Part shown: positions 46,877 to 55,460 of the stretch, piece by piece | How positions within the stretch are numbered: the first letter of the stretch is position 1 | Layout: every line of letters starts with the position of its first letter | From: Coriobacteriia bacterium | Lineage (GTDB): Bacteria > Actinomycetota > Coriobacteriia > Coriobacteriales > Eggerthellaceae | Reading direction: 5' to 3' | NCBI GenBank assembly: GCA_030537355.1 | Contig: JAUNNF010000001.1 | Span: 1-64,000, forward strand | DNA length: 64,000 nucleotides | Position numbers and translations under genes: made by a program | Notes under the pieces: generated by a model | Database searches by the model: none | What the model saw: only the letters and a program-made list of their open reading frames with translations | Told to the model about the DNA's origin: nothing

Positions 46877-48538
46877 TTATAGAAGTTCTATTTCTTTTTG
46901 ATTATTTAACCAAGCTGCTCGTCCTTCATGAATTAATGAATTAGCATATTTTGCAGCTTTGTTATATTGCGCCTTACGTGATAAACTGACACCAATGCTA
47001 TTAATAAAATTGGCAGCATCCTTATAAAATTGAAGATTATAAGGTTGACGCATGAGCTCATCTGTAACAACGCGAACAGCCTCGCTTTTCTTATCGCATT
47101 TTGCAAGCGCAAGACCTTTAAATAATGCTTGGTTAGCAGCTGAAATTTGTTCATCGTAGTATGCAGCTTCTTCTTTTTTATCTGAAACACTCAGAGCACT
47201 AATATATAAATTTTTAATATAAGGATCTCGAGACATATAAGGAGGCAGCTCGGATATACTTTTAGGAACCTCGCCTTGTTCAACCCTATCATATATATTC
47301 TCTGAATCTAATTGCTGAGTATAGAAGAATATACCAAGCACGCAAGCGATCAAAACAACTACCGACATTGCATAATTGATACATTTAATTGCTTTACCAG
47401 AGATTTTAAATTTAGGTGCAGAGAACTCAATAGGTTCCAAAAATAAGATCAACAACACAAAAATAGCCGTAAAATTTAAATCGAAATCTACAAGAGAATG
47501 TAGCAAAATCATAGATGCGCAAACAAAACAAAATATATTCTTGCTCTTCCACGCCAAAACAAGACTGTAAACACAATATACAACAAATAGCAAAAATGCA
47601 ATAATTCCACCATCCAATAATATTTGAGCATAACTACAGTGAACGTTAGCGGCTGTATATTGAGCAGTTTGAATATAAGGATATGTGTATTGCCACATAT
47701 TTGCACCTATTCCAAATGGATGAGTAAGCAATAAGCCAAAACTATCTAAAACCTGAATAATACGTTCTATAAAAGTTTGAGATGCTTGAGCAATACGTTC
47801 ATTTAAGACAACACAAAGTACAATACCAGCAATTACGCATAAACATAACGCGATAATAGCTAATATATTCATTTGCTTGGAGTGTTCTTCGTCCTTAAAC
47901 CATACAACAGCAAAATAAATAGCAACAACTAGAGTAACTAATATAGCACCCATAGACTGCGTTAACAACAATGCAATAAGAGGCAATAACGAGGCTAATC
48001 TAAATTTAAAATTTTCTGTCATCCAACACATAGCAGCAACAATCGCAAACCAAATTCCTGCTGCATTAGAGTATTCAAAAGTAAACGCGAGCCTATTGCC
48101 TTCGAAAAATTCTTTAATTGGAATAAGGCCTGTCATTAAAATAATGCCAAATACTGCACTAATAATGCCAATTATTGTTAATATCTTGACAGTAAAAACC
48201 TTTGCATCCTCATCTAATACAGAAATCAACAACGCAAACGCCACTAAACAAAACATAATACAAACATAAATTAAAGACGTAAGTGTAAGACCATTTATTA
48301 GAGAAGATATTAAATAGAAAATGGACATAAACGATAGGATTATAGCGCCTAACGATAATTGAAATTTTTTAGTAATAATGCTAAAAGCAATAAAAGCGAC
48401 AATAACAACAGCTGCACAAATATATGTTACTAGCGGATAATATCCACCTCGATCTATCACCAAAGCAGTAATAGATAAAGCAACGATGATGCCTGCTATC
48501 TTTTGAACTAGTTGATTGTTGTTTTGCGTTTTTAGCAT
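46877..48538 (-). CDS. O-antigen ligase/polymerase-like membrane protein
   Basis: A 553-residue protein with about ten membrane helices. The Wzy/WaaL-type segment is visible: EYSNAAGIWFAIVAAMCW, then the periplasmic-loop region GIGANMWQYTYPYIQT with NVHCSYAQILLDGG. The C-terminal ~130 residues after the last helix are soluble and helical, like the TPR-type tails of some family members. It probably attaches or polymerises a cell-surface glycan. No Shine-Dalgarno site is seen; a terminator-like hairpin lies 11 nt before ATG. Confidence 0.78.
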   Translation of the reverse strand: MLKTQNNNQLVQKIAGIIVALSITALVIDRGGYYPLVTYICAAVVIVAFIAFSIITKKFQLSLGAIILSFMSIFYLISSLINGLTLTSLIYVCIMFCLVAFALLISVLDEDAKVFTVKILTIIGIISAVFGIILMTGLIPIKEFFEGNRLAFTFEYSNAAGIWFAIVAAMCWMTENFKFRLASLLPLIALLLTQSMGAILVTLVVAIYFAVVWFKDEEHSKQMNILAIIALCLCVIAGIVLCVVLNERIAQASQTFIERIIQVLDSFGLLLTHPFGIGANMWQYTYPYIQTAQYTAANVHCSYAQILLDGGIIAFLLFVVYCVYSLVLAWKSKNIFCFVCASMILLHSLVDFDLNFTAIFVLLILFLEPIEFSAPKFKISGKAIKCINYAMSVVVLIACVLGIFFYTQQLDSENIYDRVEQGEVPKSISELPPYMSRDPYIKNLYISALSVSDKKEEAAYYDEQISAANQALFKGLALAKCDKKSEAVRVVTDELMRQPYNLQFYKDAANFINSIGVSLSRKAQYNKAAKYANSLIHEGRAAWLNNQKEIELL

Positions 48539-48548
48539 TATTTAAATA

Positions 48549-48570
48549 AGGCCCACAATATTGTGGGCCT
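48549..48570 (-). terminator. Perfect 22-bp palindrome, probable terminator of the BspA operon
   Basis: AGGCCCACAATATTGTGGGCCT is fully self-complementary and lies 19 nt after the BspA stop codon. On the minus strand it is followed by TATTTAAATA, a modest T-rich tail, and then directly by the start codon of the ligase-like gene. Confidence 0.75.
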
Positions 48571-48588
48571 GTTTGTAAACAAAATTAA

Positions 48589-51500
48589 TTACGACGGATC
48601 ATATACAATATCTCCATCGGTACAATGTACAGTTAAAGTCTGAAATAAGCGAATACCACTCCAATTCATACCAAATTCAATAGAGCGCCATTCATCTTTT
48701 GTCCCATTGTAATTTATAGTTTCAATATAAACAGCGGCTAAAAAGCATTCTCTTCCAATTCTTTTAATTGTTTTAGGCAAATTTATTGTTACTAATTCAT
48801 GACGATAGAAAGATTCATCACCTAACTCAGATATAATTTTTCCGTCTACTGTTTCAGGAACTGTTATTTCCTTACTTTTCGTTTTTATGCTTTTACTAAT
48901 TTTGAGTGTACCATCTTCTTTTTCCACAAATTGAAAATCAGGCTCTAATTTAGTACCTATAAAAATATCGTCTTGAGTATCAATACCTGCATCTTTCAAC
49001 GCAGCTAAACATTCTTGATCTTTCCCAGCTCCATATGTAACATTTTTAAAGGTAAAAGATTCAAGATTAGGATTGTTAGCAAAAGCTTCCCAGCCAATTT
49101 TCTTAATTTCATCACCCATAGTTATTGTTTTTAACTTTTCTTTATTATTTAATAGATAAGATTTGATTTCGACTATATGCATATCAAATCCTTCTTTTTT
49201 ATAAGTATTTGGTATAGTTAAATCAGTATTCTCATCATCATAACCAAGATCATTCTTTAATGTTTCATAATCCAATTTAACAATATTTTGTATTAATTCC
49301 GTAGATATAAAAGCATCTTGATTTACGCCTTCAGGAAAATTCTCACTATTCAATTTATTAATAAGTGAATATCTGTCAGAATATGTTACATCATCATAAA
49401 CCACCTGATTAAGTATAGAATGTTCCCAGCTGTAATTAAATACATCACCTATCCCTACAAGATGATAAGTAACACCATCTTTATTAAAAATTTTAGGCAA
49501 AGTGAGCCTTGTAGATTCTGACGTATAACCTAACTTACTAAGATTGTTTGTATTAAGAATAAAATAATTATCAATTAAGCCTGATTGGTAAAAAGCGCTA
49601 CTATACCCGACTTTTTTAAATTCAACCCCAGCTGCAGTTAATGCTTCGTATAAATCATACAAATTATCATAACTTTTATCATTGTATACAACTGTTTTTA
49701 AATTTTCGTTATTTGCGAGAGCTTGGTCACCAAGTTTTTTAATAGTTGTAGGAATAGTTACTTTTGAAACAACTTTATCCTTAATGGCCCTATCTGCTAA
49801 TTCCACTACTTGATAGCCTTTATATGTAGATGGAATTTCGATCTCGTTTTCATCGTAATTGTAATTTGTTATCTTAATAGTCTTATCTTGTTCACTTATA
49901 ACATTATAATAAAATTCATCATCCATGGTAGACTCAACAAAAATATAAGGTCTGTTCCAAGATGAACCATCTTCTGGCCCAAAAGTAGTTACTCCATTTT
50001 CTTTTAGAGCAGCAACACAACTTGCTCCGTCACCTTTACTGTAAGTAACACTATTATATGAAACAGAAACTAAGGAAAGATCGGACATAAATGACTGCTT
50101 ACCAAGATATTTAACTCCAGAACCAATCTCAACTTTATTTAAGGAAGTACACTCTTTAAAACACTTATCACCAATGTATGAAATATCATCCCCTATTTTG
50201 ATAGACTTTAAATTCTTCTTTCCAGTAAATGTTTCATTTGCAATTTTCATAATATGATATGTATGTTCATCGCCTTCCATTTTAAATGTGCTAGGTATTA
50301 CAAAATTTTCAACAGAATCGTCAAAACCAATTTTATAGTAATTAGCATTATTTAAAACGAAATAAGAACAAATAATCCGTGAATTATCGAAAGTATTAAT
50401 TCCTATAGAAACGTCTGGAATATTCCTGTACAACTCATATGTATCAGTATATGAGGCTCCCTTATATATTATAGTTTCAAGTTGAGAACAAAAATTAAAT
50501 ACGTTATCACCAAATGAATTAATTGTATCAGGCAACTTTAATGTCTTTAGTTTTGAGAATCCGCTCAAGGAATGATCAGTAATATATCCGTTATATCCAT
50601 TTTTTAAACCAACCACTGTATAAGTATTGTTAGATGAGTCTGTAACTGTTTCAGGAATTTCTAATGTCTCAACATTTCTATTACAACCAATAATTGTAGC
50701 AGTGTCTCCATCAGTAGTATATATAAATTCAGAATCTAATCCAGTGTTGTCTAAAAAGCTTGAATCATAAGAAACACCTTGTTTATCTAAAGCAGAAAAA
50801 AGTTCATTTTTTTGTCCTGTTGTGTATGTTGTTCCATTAAAAGTAACAGAATTTAAATTACTACAATTAGCAAAGGCTTGAAAGTCTATTCTTGTAACTG
50901 ATGGTGGAATATTTATTGTAGTTAATGCGGAACAATCACTAAAAGCGCTCCAACCTATACTTGTTATAGTTTCTGGTAATACTACAGATTTTACATTATA
51001 ACGCGACTGAAAAGATTCATCTCCTACCTCAGCTACAGTATAACTTTCAGGTTCTTCTTCTTTTTTTAATGTATCTGGCACAATTACATCTTCATCATTA
51101 CCAAGATAATTGTTTATTGAGCATGAACCAGTTTCAGGAATGATGTCAAATTCGTAGTCACCTTTCTCCATACCTGTTTCATACAAAAAACCTTCTCCCT
51201 CTGTAAATTTAACACCATTCGCCTTTAAAGCATCAAATAATTCTTGTTTTTCTCCTTTTGTATAAGTACGATCACCATATTTTATACTAGTTAAGCTTTT
51301 ACAATTATTTAATGTGTTATAACCAATTTCTTTAATTCCCTTAGGAAGTTTCACAAATCTAAGATTCTTGCAATAATTCAAACAACTTCCTTCTATATAC
51401 TTAAGGCAATCAGCGAATTCGATTTCCTCAATATTGTAATTATCATTATTAAAACCTTTAAATATGTATCCAATTGAGTCATCATCCATTGTAAGTTTTT

Positions 51501-54150
51501 TCAAATTTCTATAATCACTCAAATTAAAATCTTTGCCGATTGCTCCAATTCTAGTATTACCTTTATCTATTAAACCTGGAATGTTAAAACTCTCATCATT
51601 TCCTTTTAATCCAATTCTAGACAAATCTGAATTTGACAATATTAAATAATCATCTTTCAAACCTGTCTTCCTAAAAGCATCAGGATGAATTATTGCTCCA
51701 GTATTCTCTAAAGCGGTCATTACATCCTTACGACTATCAAATAACTTATCCCCAACAAAAACATTGTTTAATTTTGAACAATCAGCAAACATATCATAAC
51801 CAATTATTACAAGATTTTCAGGGGCTGTAAATGTTAAAGTTTCTAAATTTTTACTAATATGCACACCATATTCTTTAAGTGTAGTAACAGTACTTTTAAT
51901 ATTAAGTTCTTTTAAATGTCGATTCTGTTTGAATGCACCACCAAGGTAAAAATCTGTAATAGAACTTGGAGCATAACCATATTTGTCATGCTTAACTCCA
52001 TTTTTTAATTCTTCCCAATAGAGTTTTTCTGTTTTGTCTCCATCGATAAAAATAGCATAACCATCCATACCGGATATTGAAATTGTTGTAGCTTCAATAA
52101 AAACTTTATGATCAGGCATTGTAAATGTAACTTGATTGTGATTTATTTCAGATAAATCACAATTACATTCTTCACCAGCTTCATCTTTAATTATAACTTT
52201 TCTAAGAACATATCCCTCATCTGGAGTGCATATAACCGTTACTATATCACCACCATTTGCACTAGTAGCAGGATCCGTTGTAATGGATCCGTGCTCTACG
52301 ACTGCAGAAGTATCAATTTGATATGGAGTTTGCGACTTATTGATTGTTACAGTTATTTCACAAAGCTCAGTTGAATTAGCTTTGAATTTTGCCGTTGTCG
52401 GCGAAATAGCCTGCAACTTAATAGTATATTCATCAGCAGCCAAACGAGGTTTGCAAATCAATTTATTTGTTGTATAAGGTGCATTACCAGCTAAAGAAAA
52501 TGTATCAGCAGGTAAATCATCAAGAATTAAATCGTATGTAATAATAGCACCACTTGAAGATGTTGCAGATGCAAATTCAAGAGTTTGTGCTTCATCACTA
52601 TAATTAGCAGATAAAGATTGTAAATTCCAAGTAATTACTGTATCAGCTTTTTCTGTAGATTTTGCAAGAAAAACCTCTGATTTATTTATTTTCAGTTCTT
52701 GTGGTACGCCCTCAATACCTGAAACAAAATAATCAAAAGAACCTATAGCATAGCATCTAATACCACTTCCAAAGGTAATAGTATACATATCCTCGCCTTC
52801 TTGCGAAGATGTAGAATCACTTATGGTAACAGTTTCACCTTCTTGAGCAGTATACGGTTTGACAACTTTTTCGCTATTCCTTGATGGTCCTAAATAAAAA
52901 TCGCAATTGCCATCAGTCTGTAATGACACGAGAATTGGCTCTGATGTTGAAGAATTATAAGTAAACAAACCTAAATTATCATTTGTTTTTTGATCTATTT
53001 TTGCGAAATATTCTGGTCCAGATATACTGCTGCCTACTATGTAATCTTCATAAATTGTTCCATCTGAACCAAATAGTTTGTAGCACTTGTTAAACATACC
53101 TGTAGCTTTACCTGTAAGGGCTGCAGACCAATCTAGTTCAGTGTTAGTGTATAGGTTAGTTAACTTATTACAGTTATAAAACATATATGCAGCACCATCA
53201 GCTACTAATGAATCAGTCATTTTTAAAGAAGAGATTTCCATACTTGTTAGATTTTTACTAGTAGCAAAAGTATAACCAAAATCTGATACAGCTTCATTTG
53301 TTAAACCTTTTGCAGCAGTATTTAAAAATTCATTAGAAAAAGTATTATAAGAAAACATAGCATATGCATTTGTTACGTTTTCAAGACCTCCGGGCAAGGA
53401 ATCTGTCTCGACAACACCATCTGGATTATCACAGCCAGCAAACATAAACGATGCGTCAGCACCATTTTGTTTAAATTTTATATTTTGAAGTCCAGTGAAT
53501 TTTTTGATATTCATTAATAAAACTACACCTTTTTCGCTTTTGCTACTAATGCAGCCAAACCAGCTAGTACCGTTAACAATTGAAACTTCATGATCAACAA
53601 CAACTTCGTCGATTGTTAACCTTTGACTATACCAGCCATCTTTTTGAAAGCTTTCTAAATTGGATGAATCAAACTCGTTTTCATAAACACCAGCAGAATC
53701 AATGTGTAGGATTTTATCGTTGTCTTTTGTAGTAATTTTCCAACTAACATCATTTTCGTTTTTAATATCATTAGCAATAAACATACGCTTATTTACAACT
53801 TTATCTTCATAGGCAGCAGCTAAAGCTAAATCTTCATCAGCAGGATTTTCGATTTTGTTTTGATTTTCTTTTTCAGGAACTGCAGGTTGAGCTTCTTTCG
53901 CAGCTTCTGCAGAATGAGTTTCCTGATTAGAAATTGCACCAAAATCAAAAACAGGAGCTGCTGACTTTACAGCAACTTGATTGTTTTCAGCATTGTCTAC
54001 TGATTCAATACTTTGACTTTGAACTTCTGAGTTGATAAGTTCATCTTTAACGTCGGCGGATTTATTAAATCCTACCACACACAAACATAAACAACAAATT
54101 GTTGTTATACTTGCAATTGCTCCAATTATTGCTTTCTTTTTAAATTTCAT
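48589..54150 (-). CDS. BspA-like leucine-rich-repeat surface protein
   Basis: An 1853-residue secreted protein. A signal anchor (KKKAIIGAIASITTICCLCLCVVG) and a low-complexity stretch (to ~110) lead to a DUF285-like region, an InlB-type repeat (VVEHGSITTDPATSANGGD near 620-690), then many BspA/LRR_5 repeats of the form 'Cys-x-x-Leu-x-x-(Ile/Val)-x-(Ile/Leu)-Pro' to the end (for example FSDCSALTTINIPPSVTRI). No LPXTG or other anchor ends the protein. Such proteins bind host or matrix partners. It follows a 56-residue ORF by 20 nt; both appear to be driven by the G9-spacer promoter. AGGAAGG precedes ATG. Confidence 0.88.
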   Translation of the reverse strand: MKFKKKAIIGAIASITTICCLCLCVVGFNKSADVKDELINSEVQSQSIESVDNAENNQVAVKSAAPVFDFGAISNQETHSAEAAKEAQPAVPEKENQNKIENPADEDLALAAAYEDKVVNKRMFIANDIKNENDVSWKITTKDNDKILHIDSAGVYENEFDSSNLESFQKDGWYSQRLTIDEVVVDHEVSIVNGTSWFGCISSKSEKGVVLLMNIKKFTGLQNIKFKQNGADASFMFAGCDNPDGVVETDSLPGGLENVTNAYAMFSYNTFSNEFLNTAAKGLTNEAVSDFGYTFATSKNLTSMEISSLKMTDSLVADGAAYMFYNCNKLTNLYTNTELDWSAALTGKATGMFNKCYKLFGSDGTIYEDYIVGSSISGPEYFAKIDQKTNDNLGLFTYNSSTSEPILVSLQTDGNCDFYLGPSRNSEKVVKPYTAQEGETVTISDSTSSQEGEDMYTITFGSGIRCYAIGSFDYFVSGIEGVPQELKINKSEVFLAKSTEKADTVITWNLQSLSANYSDEAQTLEFASATSSSGAIITYDLILDDLPADTFSLAGNAPYTTNKLICKPRLAADEYTIKLQAISPTTAKFKANSTELCEITVTINKSQTPYQIDTSAVVEHGSITTDPATSANGGDIVTVICTPDEGYVLRKVIIKDEAGEECNCDLSEINHNQVTFTMPDHKVFIEATTISISGMDGYAIFIDGDKTEKLYWEELKNGVKHDKYGYAPSSITDFYLGGAFKQNRHLKELNIKSTVTTLKEYGVHISKNLETLTFTAPENLVIIGYDMFADCSKLNNVFVGDKLFDSRKDVMTALENTGAIIHPDAFRKTGLKDDYLILSNSDLSRIGLKGNDESFNIPGLIDKGNTRIGAIGKDFNLSDYRNLKKLTMDDDSIGYIFKGFNNDNYNIEEIEFADCLKYIEGSCLNYCKNLRFVKLPKGIKEIGYNTLNNCKSLTSIKYGDRTYTKGEKQELFDALKANGVKFTEGEGFLYETGMEKGDYEFDIIPETGSCSINNYLGNDEDVIVPDTLKKEEEPESYTVAEVGDESFQSRYNVKSVVLPETITSIGWSAFSDCSALTTINIPPSVTRIDFQAFANCSNLNSVTFNGTTYTTGQKNELFSALDKQGVSYDSSFLDNTGLDSEFIYTTDGDTATIIGCNRNVETLEIPETVTDSSNNTYTVVGLKNGYNGYITDHSLSGFSKLKTLKLPDTINSFGDNVFNFCSQLETIIYKGASYTDTYELYRNIPDVSIGINTFDNSRIICSYFVLNNANYYKIGFDDSVENFVIPSTFKMEGDEHTYHIMKIANETFTGKKNLKSIKIGDDISYIGDKCFKECTSLNKVEIGSGVKYLGKQSFMSDLSLVSVSYNSVTYSKGDGASCVAALKENGVTTFGPEDGSSWNRPYIFVESTMDDEFYYNVISEQDKTIKITNYNYDENEIEIPSTYKGYQVVELADRAIKDKVVSKVTIPTTIKKLGDQALANNENLKTVVYNDKSYDNLYDLYEALTAAGVEFKKVGYSSAFYQSGLIDNYFILNTNNLSKLGYTSESTRLTLPKIFNKDGVTYHLVGIGDVFNYSWEHSILNQVVYDDVTYSDRYSLINKLNSENFPEGVNQDAFISTELIQNIVKLDYETLKNDLGYDDENTDLTIPNTYKKEGFDMHIVEIKSYLLNNKEKLKTITMGDEIKKIGWEAFANNPNLESFTFKNVTYGAGKDQECLAALKDAGIDTQDDIFIGTKLEPDFQFVEKEDGTLKISKSIKTKSKEITVPETVDGKIISELGDESFYRHELVTINLPKTIKRIGRECFLAAVYIETINYNGTKDEWRSIEFGMNWSGIRLFQTLTVHCTDGDIVYDPS

Positions 54151-54170
54151 GATATATCCCTTCCTACTTA

Positions 54171-54341
54171 TTAAAATTGATTTGGTAAATCATCGTCTAA
54201 TGTGTTAAGTTGAGGTTTGTCTCCAATTACACATCCTTGATGAGTTGGGCATTTATTACCTTGACATGATGTAGTAATAATGTCGACCTGGAAATCATCA
54301 ATAATTTCAAGTCTTGGACTTTCATACTTTTTTTCTATCAT
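54171..54341 (-). CDS. Small 56-residue peptide gene upstream of the BspA gene
   Basis: A short frame missed by length cut-offs: it starts MIEKKYESPRLEIIDDF, has a DIITTSCQG segment, three Cys in all (Cys at ~26, 31 and 37) and ends LPNQF. AAAGGAGA lies 5-7 nt before ATG and a strong promoter precedes it. The next gene, bspA-like, follows 20 nt after the stop. The leader-like charged N-terminus and a Thr-Thr-Ser-Cys core resemble short peptides often seen in Bacillota and Actinomycetota beside modified-peptide or surface loci, but no maturase is nearby. Function unknown. Confidence 0.65.
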   Translation of the reverse strand: MIEKKYESPRLEIIDDFQVDIITTSCQGNKCPTHQGCVIGDKPQLNTLDDDLPNQF

Positions 54342-54372
54342 TTTTTCTATCTCCTTTATAATTGAGTAAGTT

Positions 54373-54403
54373 ATTATACATTAACCCCCCCCCAATTTTT
54401 CAA
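54373..54403 (-). promoter_or_regulatory. Promoter with a G9 tract in the spacer (candidate phase-variable promoter)
   Basis: On the minus strand TTGAAA (54403-54398) and TATAAT (54378-54373) are separated by 19 nt, nine of which are a G run (54393-54385). Loss of two G would give the ideal 17-nt spacer. The predicted transcript starts near 54366, about 25 nt before the small peptide gene. Confidence 0.75.
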
Positions 54404-54453
54404 GTATTTTTAAAAAACTCTAGTTGTTGTATGGCTTGATTTCAAGTATAAAA

Positions 54454-54541
54454 AGGCAAGTGCTGAAATTGACAAGGCAATAAGGCTCGCCAACTTGCTC
54501 GCTCTTGATATCAATATAACTTCGCGTAAATATCCTCACCA
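54454..54541 (+). pseudogene. Partial duplicate of the hipB 3' end
   Basis: About 71 nt (GCAAGTGCTGAAATTGAC to ATAACTTCGCG) match hipB positions 55374-55445 with four or five differences; the frame runs on for some 15 codons beyond the homology. No start codon or helix-turn-helix part is present, so it is a remnant. Confidence 0.85.
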
Positions 54542-54601
54542 AGAAATTTTTATTGATGCATTATTGTGATTTGTGGGTAATTAATTTGTTTCTAAAAAAT
54601 G

Positions 54602-54727
54602 CTAATGGTATGCCTCAATTTCCGATGTTACTTTGGTAAATTTAGTACCGTCTACAGTTTTTAACCATTCTCCGCAAACATATAAAGGTACATTAGTCAT
54701 ATTTTCTTGGGCTTTATAGTTTGCCAT
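54602..54727 (-). CDS. Hypothetical 41-residue protein
   Basis: A short frame that begins MANYKAQENMTNVPLYVC, contains GEWLKTVDGTKF and ends EAYH. GAGG lies 8 nt before ATG. I do not recognise it. It sits in the decayed region between the two BspA genes and next to a broken ATPase gene, so it may be a remnant as well. Confidence 0.4.
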   Translation of the reverse strand: MANYKAQENMTNVPLYVCGEWLKTVDGTKFTKVTSEIEAYH

Positions 54728-54795
54728 AGAAAACCTCACACTCTTTGTTTGATTGTTCGAGCTCATAGCGCTTTTTAAGCTTTTACTCTTAAGAT

Positions 54796-54999
54796 TTATT
54801 TCTGTTTCGCAAAACGAAGAAACAGCTTAAATGAAGAAACATTTTCGTAAAACTTTAATGGTTTTTCTAATTTAGACACTTTATAAACCTTATAAATAAA
54901 CCCAGCTTCTTTTAACCATAATAGTGCTGTTTCATATTCTTTCGATCTTGCTCCAGTTTTCAAAGCTCCATAGATAAATTTTTTATTTTCTCTGTGCAT
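54796..54999 (-). pseudogene. Fragment of a DUF4143-type AAA ATPase (middle part)
   Basis: The 67-residue frame (RENKKFIYGALKTGARSKEY, then LLWLKEAGFIYKVYKVSK and FKLFLRFA) matches the linker between the ATPase and the DUF4143 domain of these orphan ATPases. The P-loop part and the C-terminal part are missing. It ends in a charged short tail after the homology. The C-terminal part of a similar gene lies at 56904 on the other strand. Confidence 0.7.
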
Positions 55000-55170
55000 A
55001 ATAATTCCTTTTATACATTTTTCTAGGGGAAAGTTAAATAAAAAATAACACTTTTCTCGGGGATTCTAGTACATTGTTATATTTCTAAGAGTCTCTGTCT
55101 CCCGATTTGCAATTGCAACATTGCCAACGTCCTCAATATTGCACTCTGTACGGATATTAGAAACATAATT

Positions 55171-55238
55171 TAGTCGTACGGATAAATATTTTAAAAATTT
55201 AAAGAATTTGGTCGTACGAATAAGTTATAATTTATTTC
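55171..55238 (+). promoter_or_regulatory. hipBA promoter with two CGTACG operators
   Basis: TAGTCGTACGGATAA (55171) and TGGTCGTACGAATAA (55209) are near-identical sites centred on the palindrome CGTACG and spaced 39 nt; a partial third (CTGTACGGATA) lies near 55146. TATAAT (55226-55231) ends 7 nt before the hipB ATG, a leaderless layout. The pattern suits autorepression by HipB. Confidence 0.7.
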
Positions 55239-55460
55239 ATGAAAATTAACAACTCAAAAGATTTTGGAAAAGCCATAGCTCAGGCAAGAAAATCGAGGAA
55301 CCTTACTCAGCAAGATCTTGCTGACTATACAGGATATAGTGTTAGTTACATATCACATCTAGAAAACGGAAAAGCAAGTGCTGAAATTGACAAAGCAATT
55401 AGACTCGCCAACTTACTCGCTCTTGATATCAATATAACTTCGCGCAATGAAACATTATAA
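55239..55460 (+). CDS. hipB: HipB-like antitoxin, XRE-family regulator
   Basis: A 73-residue helix-turn-helix protein (FGKAIAQARKSRNLTQQDLAD, YSVSYISHLENGKASAEIDK). It should bind HipA and repress its own promoter, which carries two CGTACG sites. There is no Shine-Dalgarno site and the -10 is 7 nt from ATG. hipA overlaps its end by 14 nt. A partial copy of its 3' end lies at 54454. Confidence 0.9.
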   Translation: MKINNSKDFGKAIAQARKSRNLTQQDLADYTGYSVSYISHLENGKASAEIDKAIRLANLLALDINITSRNETL

